Counted from the stretch's first letter, positions 1 to 4,771 are shown. The stretch: DNA of 7,679 bases from Rhodobacterales bacterium UBA3080 (GCA_002366645.1 DFBM01000071.1:1-7679), one strand, 5' to 3'. The notes: a model not told the origin generated them from the letters alone. Numbers and translations: made by a program.

Positions 1-39
1 ATTGGTCAGATCCCCGGCATGGTTAAATCTAGCTGGTAA
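1..39 (+). CDS. rpsN: 30S ribosomal protein S14, 3' end only (partial)
   Basis: The first 39 bases encode the last 12 residues of a protein, IGQIPGMVKSSW, then TAA. This matches the conserved C-terminus of bacterial ribosomal protein S14 (E. coli ends in a similar GEIPG...KASW), which binds 16S rRNA in the head of the small subunit. S14 immediately precedes S8 in the spc operon, so position supports the call. Only the tail is present, so length and start cannot be judged. The TAA stop overlaps the start of the SD sequence of rpsH, which suggests translational coupling. Confidence 0.9.
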   Translation: MGQIPGMVKSSW

Positions 40-51
40 GGAGGTAAGAAC

Positions 52-450
52 ATGAACTTGAACGATCCTCTCGGCGATATGCTGACACGTATTCGTAACG
101 CACAATTGCGTGGCAAATCCTCCACTCACACACCAGCTTCCAAGTTGCGTGCATGGGTTCTGGACGTGCTCAAATCCGAAGGCTACATCCGTGGCTATGA
201 ATCTGGAAAAGACGCCGACGGCAAACCGCAAATCGTAATCGAGTTGAAATACTACGATGACGAACCGGTGATCCGTGAACTTAAGCGTGTATCGACCCCT
301 GGTCGCCGCGTTTATGTTGGTGTGAAAGACATCCCCACAGTCCGTCAGGGCCTTGGAATTGCGATTGTCTCCACACCAAAAGGTGTCATGTCCGATGCAC
401 AAGCTCGTGCCGACAATGTCGGTGGCGAAGTCTTGTGCACAATCTTCTAG
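52..450 (+). CDS. rpsH: 30S ribosomal protein S8
   Basis: This gene encodes a 132-residue S8 protein, the usual family length. S8 is a primary 16S rRNA-binding protein of the small-subunit platform; in E. coli it also represses the spc operon by binding mRNA near rplE. The N-terminus (DPLGDMLTRIRNA) and the C-terminal signature, with STPKGVMSDAQAR followed by NVGGEVLC near residues 108-129, are typical. The ATG lies 7 nt after a perfect anti-SD complement (AAGGAGGT, 38-45), which begins inside the rpsN stop codon. It sits 10 nt upstream of rplF. The S8 mRNA target seen in E. coli would lie upstream of this window, so autoregulation cannot be assessed. Nothing is odd in the sequence. Confidence 0.98.
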   Translation: MNLNDPLGDMLTRIRNAQLRGKSSTHTPASKLRAWVLDVLKSEGYIRGYESGKDADGKPQIVIELKYYDDEPVIRELKRVSTPGRRVYVGVKDIPTVRQGLGIAIVSTPKGVMSDAQARADNVGGEVLCTIF

Positions 451-460
451 GGAGTCTGGT

Positions 461-994
461 ATGTCTCGTATTGGTAAAAAACCGGTCGAGCTTCCTGGCG
501 GCGTTTCGGCGTCCGTCTCGGGCCAGACCATCGAAGTGAAGGGCCCTAAGGGCACTCGTTCGTTCCGTGCTACTGATGATGTAACCATCACAGTGGAAGA
601 TAACGTAGTGAGCATCAAACCACGTGGTTCGTCCAAACGGGCGCGCCAACAGTGGGGCATGTCCCGCACACAGGTTGCAAACCTCGTGCAAGGCGTGACC
701 GAAGGTTTCAAGAAAGAACTTGAAATCCGCGGTGTTGGTTACCGTGCAACACTTCAGGGCAAAGTCCTGAAGCTGGCGCTTGGTTACTCGCATGATGTGA
801 ACTTTGACATCCCGGAAGGGATCACCATTACCTGTCCGAAACCGACACAGATTATCGTCGAAGGTTTCGATCAACAAACTGTTGGTCAGGTAGCGGCGAA
901 CATTCGCGAATGGCGCAAACCCGAGCCTTACAAAGGCAAAGGTATCCGTTACGTTGGCGAATATGTCTTCCAAAAAGCTGGTAAGAAGAAGTAA
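461..994 (+). CDS. rplF: 50S ribosomal protein L6
   Basis: This gene encodes a 177-residue L6, the standard length, a two-domain protein that binds 23S rRNA near the sarcin-ricin loop and factor-binding site. It begins MSRIGKKPVELPGGV, a classic L6 start, and ends with the conserved PEPYKGKGIRY segment followed by a lysine-rich tail. The ATG at 461 is preceded by AGGGAG at 449-454. The reading frame stays open upstream into rpsH, but the family alignment and the SD fix the start here. It lies between rpsH and rplR with short gaps, as in the canonical spc operon. No substitutions stand out by eye. Confidence 0.98.
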   Translation: MSRIGKKPVELPGGVSASVSGQTIEVKGPKGTRSFRATDDVTITVEDNVVSIKPRGSSKRARQQWGMSRTQVANLVQGVTEGFKKELEIRGVGYRATLQGKVLKLALGYSHDVNFDIPEGITITCPKPTQIIVEGFDQQTVGQVAANIREWRKPEPYKGKGIRYVGEYVFQKAGKKK

Positions 995-1006
995 GGAGCG
1001 CACGAT

Positions 1007-1366
1007 ATGGCAATTTCTAAAAGAGAATTGTTCCTTAAGCGTCGCATGCGCACCCGGAGCAAACTACGTAAGACGGCTAATGGTCGTCCACGTCTTAGCG
1101 TCCACCGTTCTTCCAAGAACATCTCGGTTCAGTTGATCGACGACGTGCAGGGTGTAACCCTCGCATCGGCATCGACTCTCGAGAAAGACTTGGGCTTCGT
1201 GGGCAAAAACAACATGGAAGCAGCAGCTAAAGTAGGTTCGACAATTGCCGAACGTGCCAAAAAAGCTGGTGTGGAAGATGTGTATTTCGATCGCGGCGGT
1301 TTCCTGTTCCACGGGAAAATCAAAGCACTCGCAGAGGCGGCCCGTTCGGGCGGCCTGAAGTTCTAG
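1007..1366 (+). CDS. rplR: 50S ribosomal protein L18
   Basis: This gene encodes a 119-residue L18, which binds 5S rRNA in the central protuberance of the large subunit together with L5 and L25-type proteins. Visible family features are the basic N-terminus (KRRMRTRSKLR), the RPRLSVHRSSKNISVQLIDD strand region near residues 27-46, and the C-terminal segment with YFDRGGFLFHGKIKALAEAAR (about 93-113) ending in GGLKF. Length is normal. The SD (TAAGGAG, 992-998) overlaps the rplF stop, and the ATG follows 8 nt later. It is an ordinary spc-operon member between rplF and rpsE. Confidence 0.98.
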   Translation: MAISKRELFLKRRMRTRSKLRKTANGRPRLSVHRSSKNISVQLIDDVQGVTLASASTLEKDLGFVGKNNMEAAAKVGSTIAERAKKAGVEDVYFDRGGFLFHGKIKALAEAARSGGLKF

Positions 1367-1376
1367 GAGAGCGACT

Positions 1377-1958
1377 ATGGCAAGAGAAGATAATCGCCGG
1401 GGTAAACGTCGCGATCGCGAAGAAACACCGGAATTCGCTGATCGTCTAGTTGCGATCAACCGTGTGTCCAAAACTGTTAAAGGTGGTAAGCGCTTCGGCT
1501 TTGCTGCTTTGGTAGTTGTGGGCGACCAGAAAGGCCGCGTTGGCTTTGGTAAAGGTAAAGCTAAAGAGGTTCCTGAAGCAATTCGGAAGGCCACTGAGCA
1601 AGCCAAACGCCAAATGATCCGTGTTCCTCTGCGTGAAGGCCGCACTTTGCACCACGACATGAATGGTCGTCACGGTGCTGGTAAGGTTGTGATGCGTACA
1701 GCACCTGCGGGTACTGGTATCATCGCCGGTGGTCCTATGCGTGCGGTGTTCGAAATGGTTGGCATTCAGGACGTTGTTTCGAAGTCGATCGGTTCGCAGA
1801 ACCCTTACAACATGATCCGCGCAACAATGGATGGTCTCCGCAAGGAATCCAGCCCACGTAATGTTGCACAGCGTCGTGGTAAAAAGGTTTCGGACATTCT
1901 GCCTAAATCTGACGCGGCTCCAGCAGTTGAAGAAACTGCCGAAGTTGCAGAAGCATAA
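1377..1958 (+). CDS. rpsE: 30S ribosomal protein S5
   Basis: This gene encodes a 193-residue S5, a small-subunit protein at the mRNA entry site that is needed for decoding fidelity and helicase activity. The N-terminal double-stranded-RNA-binding-like domain contains NRVSKTVKGGKRFGF (residues about 29-43). This is the loop where spectinomycin-resistance mutations occur in E. coli, and it looks wild type here. The GRVGFGKGKAKEVPEAIRKA segment and the C-terminal domain with GTGIIAGGPMRAV are also typical. The tail after about residue 175 is acidic and alanine-rich (ending VEETAEVAEA), the variable C-terminal extension common in alphaproteobacterial S5. The SD (AGGAG, 1365-1369) overlaps the rplR stop. 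Confidence 0.98.
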   Translation: MAREDNRRGKRRDREETPEFADRLVAINRVSKTVKGGKRFGFAALVVVGDQKGRVGFGKGKAKEVPEAIRKATEQAKRQMIRVPLREGRTLHHDMNGRHGAGKVVMRTAPAGTGIIAGGPMRAVFEMVGIQDVVSKSIGSQNPYNMIRATMDGLRKESSPRNVAQRRGKKVSDILPKSDAAPAVEETAEVAEA

Positions 1959-1970
1959 GGGAACTGAGCA

Positions 1971-2159
1971 ATGGCTAAAACTATCGTTGTAAAGCAGACC
2001 GGCTCGCCGATCCGCCGCCCGAAAGACCAGCTAGCTACGCTAAAAGGTCTGGGTTTGAACAAGATGCACAAAACACGCGAGCTGGAAGACACACCTTCCG
2101 TTCGTGGCATGGTTTCCAAGGTCTCGCACATGGTCGAGATCGTTGAGGAAAAAGGCTAA
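1971..2159 (+). CDS. rpmD: 50S ribosomal protein L30
   Basis: This gene encodes a 62-residue L30, the usual size for this small 23S rRNA-binding protein. The sequence has the L30 pattern: a first strand (KTIVVKQTGSPIRRP), the GLGLNKMHKTRELEDTPSVRGMV core with the conserved LGL..M....E..DTP.VRGM, and a terminal beta strand (HMVEIVEE). TAAGGGA at 1956-1962 provides the SD at the end of rpsE. In the standard spc operon rplO follows directly. Here the next ribosomal gene is 2.08 kb away and a strong terminator follows within 45 nt, so rpmD is the functional end of this operon half. Confidence 0.97.
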   Translation: MAKTIVVKQTGSPIRRPKDQLATLKGLGLNKMHKTRELEDTPSVRGMVSKVSHMVEIVEEKG

Positions 2160-2176
2160 AGCATCGGCGCGCGGGA

Positions 2177-2231
2177 GACCGCACACCCTACAAATTTTAA
2201 ACGCCCCGCAAGACATTGCGGGGCGCTTTTT
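2177..2231 (+). repeat. Direct-repeat module, copy 1 (12-mer plus terminator)
   Basis: The 12-mer GACCGCACACCC (2177-2188) recurs exactly at 2957-2968. In both places it is followed by an A/T-rich spacer (about 13-15 nt, AAATT..AA core) and then a GC-rich terminator whose arms start ACGCC and end CGGGGCG. Copy 1 has the perfect 10-bp stem. The two modules bracket the DUF4202 gene. This could reflect duplication of an intergenic REP-like/terminator element, or be a dispersed repeat of this genome. Confidence 0.6.
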
Positions 2232-2234
2232 ATT
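2202..2234 (+). terminator. Strong intrinsic terminator after rpmD
   Basis: CGCCCCGCAA (2202-2211) is the exact reverse complement of TTGCGGGGCG (2216-2225). Together they form a 10-bp GC-rich stem with a 4-nt loop (GACA), followed by CTTTTTATT (2226-2234). This is a textbook Rho-independent terminator and should end most transcription coming from rpsN-rpmD. A terminator at this point inside the normally continuous spc operon is the key evidence that the operon is transcriptionally split. The U tract is interrupted after five T, so some read-through into the next gene is possible. Confidence 0.93.
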
Positions 2235-2252
2235 GGCGTACAACCGTGCCAC

Positions 2253-2257
2253 AGGAG
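2253..2257 (+). promoter_or_regulatory. Shine-Dalgarno that fixes the DUF4202 gene start
   Basis: AGGAG lies 6 nt before the ATG at 2264. The frame is open from a TTG at 2216, but that codon lies inside the terminator hairpin and has no SD, so translation should begin at 2264. Confidence 0.75.
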
Positions 2258-2263
2258 AACAGT

Positions 2264-2911
2264 ATGACATTTGAACCCTCGCAAGATTTCAACGCGGTGA
2301 TCGCCGCTATCGACGCTGTTAACGCGCAAGACCCCCGTTCAACCGAGGTCGACGGCCAGTCGCGGCCCTACGAAACCGTTTATGCCGAACGTATGACCGC
2401 GACGCTGGACCAAATCTATCCAAACGCCTCCGAGCTACTGCGCATCGCGGCCCGCTCGCAACATATCCGCCGCTGGGACATCCCGCGCGACTCCCACCCG
2501 ATGGGGCGCGAAGGCTACCAAAAATGGCGCCTGTCCCTGCGCAAAATGCACTCGGAACTCGTTGGCGGCATTATGGCCGAGCATGGGTACTCCGAAGAAG
2601 ACATTGCGCAAGTTGGTACGTTCCTAAGGAAAGAGCAGCTAAAGAAGCACCCGGATTCCCAAGCGCTGGAAAATGTCGTTGATGTGGTTTTCTTGGGGTA
2701 CTACTGGGACGATTTTGTCGCCAAATACAGCCACTACGACGACGACAAACTGATCGACATCGTCGGCAAAACGTTACTTAAGATGTCGACCACCGGCCAC
2801 CAAGCCGCCCTCGCGCTGGACCTCCCCGAAAAAACAACCCGCATCGTACTTGCGGCGGTCGAGCTGAAAAAAGACCAACTAGCGGCCTTGGCGAAAAGGG
2901 AAGTAAGTTAG
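2264..2911 (+). CDS. DUF4202 family protein of unknown function
   Basis: This gene encodes a 215-residue soluble protein with no signal peptide or membrane segment. I recognise it as DUF4202 by its ordered motifs: IDAVNAQDP (16-24), the YAERM helix (40-44), AARSQHIRRW (62-71) followed by IPR (73-75), GREGYQKWR (81-89), His96 in KMHSE, LENV (135-138), VFLGYYWDDF (142-151) and KMSTTGHQAALALDLP (173-188). The biochemical role is not established; eukaryotic relatives have been labelled glutamyl-tRNA synthetase, which I would not transfer. Conserved His/Arg/Trp residues suggest an active or ligand site, but this is inference. From memory the family usually has LEDV where this has LENV. It lies between two terminators, so it is probably a single-gene unit. 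Local GC is higher than in the ribosomal genes (37/60 at 2341-2400), suggesting a separate history. Confidence 0.85.
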   Translation: MTFEPSQDFNAVIAAIDAVNAQDPRSTEVDGQSRPYETVYAERMTATLDQIYPNASELLRIAARSQHIRRWDIPRDSHPMGREGYQKWRLSLRKMHSELVGGIMAEHGYSEEDIAQVGTFLRKEQLKKHPDSQALENVVDVVFLGYYWDDFVAKYSHYDDDKLIDIVGKTLLKMSTTGHQAALALDLPEKTTRIVLAAVELKKDQLAALAKREVS

Positions 2912-2941
2912 AGCAGGCAAACCCACCCGTTTTGACGAAAT

Positions 2942-2970
2942 GTAGGGTGCACAGCGGACCGCACACCCAG
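2942..2970. repeat. Imperfect palindrome (REP-like) with GACCGCACACCC
   Basis: GTAGGGTG at 2942-2949 faces CACCC at 2964-2968 around an inner GCGG-A-CCGC palindrome (2954-2962), giving an imperfect inverted repeat of about 24 bp. The right half contains the 12-mer shared with 2177-2188. There, only the right half (GCACACCCTAC) is recognisable, and its left arm is missing where the rpmD end begins. Such intergenic palindromes are often dispersed in a genome, but one window cannot show this. Confidence 0.5.
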
Positions 2971-2981
2971 CGGAAATTAAG

Positions 2982-3018
2982 AACGCCTCGCGGGAAACTT
3001 CGGGGCGTTAATTTTTTT
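2982..3018 (+). terminator. Intrinsic terminator after the DUF4202 gene, overlapping the convergent gene
   Basis: AACGCCTCG (2982-2990) pairs with CGGGGCGTT (3001-3009) over 9 bp, with one G-U pair and a 10-nt loop. It is followed by AA and seven T (3012-3018), a good Rho-independent terminator for the plus strand. The right arm and U tract also lie over the 3' end of the minus-strand peptidase gene, whose TAA is 3010-3008. Read from the minus strand, the hairpin is followed by a short mixed A/T tract, so it may act weakly in both directions. Confidence 0.88.
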
Positions 3019-3823
3019 CATATACTGGTGCGCCAACTACACCTCTGGCGATAATTGAATCGATAAACTTGCCTAGTGGTAAATCACTTTTCCCGTCCTT
3101 TCCGTAAAGGTCGTCGCGAAAATGAGCGCTCTCTGGAAAAATGGTGCCGCAATATATTCCGATGAGTTTCCACTTTCCCTCGTGTTTGGCAATCACGGGA
3201 GAACCTGACATGCCTCGTGCGCCCGCACCGTCTAAAAGTGTATAAAACCTAGGTCCAGTACTGCTCGCCACATGCCTTCCTAAGAATACGGGTTCTGGCC
3301 CACTTTCATTCGCTGAATATCCGTATGGATACCCAACAATATGGACGGGGTGACACACATCAATCCGGCGAGTGATTTGATCGGTAGGATGAAACCAACC
3401 GATCAAGTCGTTTCTAAACTGATTTATGTTAATTCTGATGCAGTCCCAGTTGGGAACAGGAATTTCCCCGTTTTCAGTCCCTTCTTGTGGCTCGCCCTGA
3501 AACCAAATTGGTTTGGAACCTTGATCGTAAAGGTCGATGCTTAATTGAGTACTTCCGCCATATGACGTGACGCTTTCATTTTGTTTGGTTTCTATTTGGG
3601 TATGAATTTTTAACCTAGTCCTCTTTTCAGGAAGTGTCTTTGGAAGTTTATGTGGATCGCAACCTGTCACAATGTGCCAGCACGTGTAGAGCGATAGGAA
3701 GTCCTTTTCGTCGATGATGAATCCTGTCGCCCAACTGACAGTCTTATTTTCCACAAGGACTTCAAGCTTAACCGCCGCATAGATAACTGAAGAAGCCATT
3801 GTGTCTGGAAAGAAAGATTTCAT
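3008..3823 (-). CDS. Trypsin-like (S1 family) serine peptidase
   Basis: This gene encodes a 271-residue protein, using the ATG at 3823. The chymotrypsin-fold triad is visible: His50 in YTCWHIVTG, Asp127 in NWDCIRI and Ser206 in GMSGSPVI. ATGFIIDEKD (32-41) before the His, and HIVGYPYG (161-168) before the Ser, fit trypsin-like peptidases with a G-x-S-G-S-P active site. No signal peptide, transmembrane segment or PDZ domain is seen, so it is probably cytoplasmic, unlike periplasmic DegP-type proteases. Substrate is unknown. The frame opens at 3850 (MPRWPEAYL), but the good SD (GGAGG) sits 8 nt before the ATG at 3823, and a TATAAT box overlaps the 3850 ATG, so I chose 3823. The gene is monocistronic and opposes the ribosomal genes. 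GC is locally very low (23/60 at 3541-3600, 22/60 at 3601-3660), consistent with horizontal acquisition. The last residues (EKN) are encoded by the convergent terminator's U tract. Confidence 0.85.
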   Translation of the reverse strand: MKSFFPDTMASSVIYAAVKLEVLVENKTVSWATGFIIDEKDFLSLYTCWHIVTGCDPHKLPKTLPEKRTRLKIHTQIETKQNESVTSYGGSTQLSIDLYDQGSKPIWFQGEPQEGTENGEIPVPNWDCIRININQFRNDLIGWFHPTDQITRRIDVCHPVHIVGYPYGYSANESGPEPVFLGRHVASSTGPRFYTLLDGAGARGMSGSPVIAKHEGKWKLIGIYCGTIFPESAHFRDDLYGKDGKSDLPLGKFIDSIIARGVVGAPVYEKN

Positions 3824-3831
3824 CAAATAAG

Positions 3832-3836
3832 CCTCC
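3832..3836 (-). promoter_or_regulatory. Shine-Dalgarno deciding the peptidase start
   Basis: The plus-strand CCTCC reads GGAGG on the minus strand. It is 8 nt upstream of the ATG at 3823-3821. The earlier ATG at 3850 has only a distant AAGG, and the later one at 3799 has no convincing SD. This favours the 271-residue product. Confidence 0.8.
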
Positions 3837-3848
3837 GGCCATCTTGGC

Positions 3849-3878
3849 ATTATACTTTAATACCTTGAAAGGAGTCGT
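3849..3878 (-). promoter_or_regulatory. Probable promoter of the serine peptidase gene
   Basis: On the minus strand there is a perfect TATAAT (3854-3849). Eighteen bases upstream is ACGACT (3878-3873), a weak -35 that keeps only the GAC core of TTGACA. Transcription would start near 3842, leaving an mRNA leader of about 18-20 nt that contains the GGAGG SD and then the ATG at 3823. The -10 overlaps the in-frame ATG at 3850, so a transcript from here could not use that codon. The weak -35 suggests low basal activity or activator dependence. Confidence 0.55.
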
Positions 3879-3930
3879 AAAGGATTTTTTGGATCGTCCT
3901 CGACCCACATGTTTTGCCAAAATATCGAAC

Positions 3931-4010
3931 CCCTCAATCACACTCACCTCATCACGACCCACAAACCGCCACCCCATCGCCCAAAATCTTAACACCCCCA
4001 CCCACAAAAA
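3931..4010 (+). promoter_or_regulatory. C-rich, G-poor tract: candidate Rho-loading (rut) region
   Basis: By hand count this 80-nt stretch has 40 C and only 3 G on the plus strand, a bias absent from its neighbours. Unstructured RNA with high C and low G is the known loading signature of termination factor Rho. A plus-strand transcript leaking through the second terminator, antisense to the peptidase gene, would expose it just before the rplO promoter. The role is inferred from composition only; it could also be simple compositional drift. Confidence 0.35.
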
Positions 4011-4020
4011 CGTACATACG

Positions 4021-4053
4021 CATTGTGTACGGGTTGTGTACGCATTGTGTACC
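4021..4053. repeat. Three 11-bp tandem repeats carrying TTGTGTAC
   Basis: CATTGTGTACG (4021-4031), GGTTGTGTACG (4032-4042) and CATTGTGTACC (4043-4053) lie head to tail. The core TTGTGTAC starts at 4023, 4034 and 4045, an exact 11-base period close to one DNA helical turn, so the sites face the same side. A degenerate fourth unit (5 of 11 matches, ending ATACG) may precede it at 4010-4020. Phased half-sites of this kind suit cooperative binding of a regulator, between the divergent peptidase and rplO promoters. A chance tandem duplication without function is possible. Confidence 0.8.
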
Positions 4054-4113
4054 GAAAAATCCGGCCGATTTGCCAAAGGTTAACGTGGTGCGCTTGTCTG
4101 CTCGCAACCCCTC

Positions 4114-4142
4114 TTGATAACCCTCTCCAACCCGTCTATACG
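4114..4142 (+). promoter_or_regulatory. Probable promoter for rplO-secY-adk
   Basis: TTGATA (4114-4119, 5 of 6 to TTGACA) is followed by a 17-bp spacer and TATACG (4137-4142, TATA then two mismatches). The expected start is near 4149, giving a leader of about 90 nt to the rplO ATG. With two terminators and an opposing gene upstream, the rplO half-operon needs its own promoter. This is the best candidate I can find in the gap. The poor last base of the -10 lowers confidence. Confidence 0.5.
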
Positions 4143-4239
4143 CACGCGGTGGACACGAGTCCTCAGAATCAAATCGTAATGCCGTGTTTACCCCTTTAGA
4201 CGCAATCGGGGGGTAGTTCCGGCCAAAGGAGATAGCGTC

Positions 4240-4698
4240 ATGAAATTGAATCAACTTAGCGATAACCCGGGTGCAACCAAAACCGCCAAGCGCGTTGGCC
4301 GTGGACCAGGTTCCGGCAAAGGTAAAATGGGTGGCCGTGGTATCAAGGGTCAGAAATCCCGCTCGGGTGTTGCCATTAACGGTTTTGAAGGCGGTCAGAT
4401 GCCGTTGTACATGCGTTTGCCAAAACGCGGTTTCAACGTTCCTAACCCCAAGAAACATGCAGTTATCAACCTCGGTATCCTGCAAAAGTTCATCGATGCG
4501 AAAAAGATCGACGCCAAGAAAGACATCACCGAGGATGTACTTGTTGAGTCCGGTCTCGTTCGTCGTAAACTGGACGGCATTCGTCTGCTGGCCAAAGGTG
4601 AGCTGACCTCGAAGGTTAATCTGACTGTTACTGGTGCTTCGAAATCTGCTGTTGAAGCAGTCGAAAAAGCCGGTGGTTCGGTAACTCTTCCGGCTTAA
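4240..4698 (+). CDS. rplO: 50S ribosomal protein L15
   Basis: This gene encodes a 152-residue L15, normal for the family, an assembly protein of the large subunit that contacts 23S rRNA. The long basic, glycine-rich N-terminal arm (GRGPGSGKGKMGGRGIKGQKSRSG, about residues 20-43), the GFEGGQMPLYMRLPKRGFNN-type segment (about 48-67, here ending NVPN) and the C-terminal KVNLTVTGASKSAVEAVEKAGG are clear L15 hallmarks. AAAGGAGAT at 4225-4233 is the SD, with 8 nt between AGGAG and the ATG. L15 normally follows L30 directly; here it is separated from rpmD by the accessory block and begins what appears to be an independent unit with secY and adk. Confidence 0.97.
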   Translation: MKLNQLSDNPGATKTAKRVGRGPGSGKGKMGGRGIKGQKSRSGVAINGFEGGQMPLYMRLPKRGFNVPNPKKHAVINLGILQKFIDAKKIDAKKDITEDVLVESGLVRRKLDGIRLLAKGELTSKVNLTVTGASKSAVEAVEKAGGSVTLPA

Positions 4699-4771
4699 GG
4701 CCAAAAGAGTGGCGTTAAAGTCTTGTGGGCGCGCCCGTCGCGCTCTACATCTAAGACAGTGAAACATTTTC

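Larger units (their letters stand above)
3851..4239. other. Gene-free stretch between the peptidase gene and rplO
   Basis: I find no convincing gene in these 389 bases on either strand. The open frames crossing it lack a good SD, run antisense into real genes and have low-complexity Pro/Thr/His-rich or Trp/Gly/Phe-rich products. It contains, in order, the -35 region of the peptidase promoter, a C-rich/G-poor tract (3931-4010), three 11-bp tandem repeats (4021-4053), a probable promoter (4114-4142) and the rplO leader. The leader has small potential hairpins: GGAC/GTCC at 4151-4162 and TACCCC/GGGGTA at 4189-4215. Confidence 0.7.

Noticed and set aside
353..460. Upstream in-frame extension of rplF into rpsH
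   Set aside because: L6 family proteins begin at MSRIGKKP, which has its own SD. The extension is out-of-frame rpsH sequence.
386..1003. 205-codon open frame on the minus strand across rplF
   Set aside because: It is antisense to a clear L6 gene, and its Phe/Arg/Thr-rich product is typical of shadow frames.
1064..1660. 198-codon minus-strand frame across rplR/rpsE
   Set aside because: Antisense shadow of two intact ribosomal genes, with no SD or family resemblance.
2216..2263. TTG-initiated extension of the DUF4202 protein
   Set aside because: The codon lies inside the terminator stem, there is no SD, and the family motifs start later.
3824..3850. Peptidase start at MPRWPEAYL
   Set aside because: The ATG overlaps a TATAAT box and lacks a spaced SD; the ATG at 3823 has GGAGG.
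4021..4053. CRISPR-like or iteron-origin interpretation of the 11-bp repeats
   Set aside because: The units are contiguous with no spacers, number only three, and there are no cas, rep or DnaA-box features nearby.
3768..4076. 102-codon minus-strand frame upstream of the peptidase
   Set aside because: It overlaps the peptidase N-terminus in another frame and runs through the tandem repeats and C-rich tract. There is no recognisable domain.
3799..4117. Plus-strand frames (94 and 67 codons) over the C-rich region
   Set aside because: Composition is driven by the C/A-rich tract (Pro/Thr/His runs) with no family resemblance, and they are partly antisense to the peptidase gene.
2160..4239. Defence island or transposon explanation of the accessory block
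   Set aside because: There is no transposase, integrase, terminal inverted repeat, restriction or other defence gene. One peptidase and one DUF gene in opposite orientations are not enough.
4727..4736. Perfect palindrome GGGCGCGCCC
   Set aside because: It has no loop to form a hairpin and is short for a GC-rich stretch; no functional context is seen.
4724..4752. Separate secY promoter in the rplO-secY gap (TTGTGG at 4724 with a downstream -10)
   Set aside because: No acceptable -10 is found at 16-18 bp spacing.
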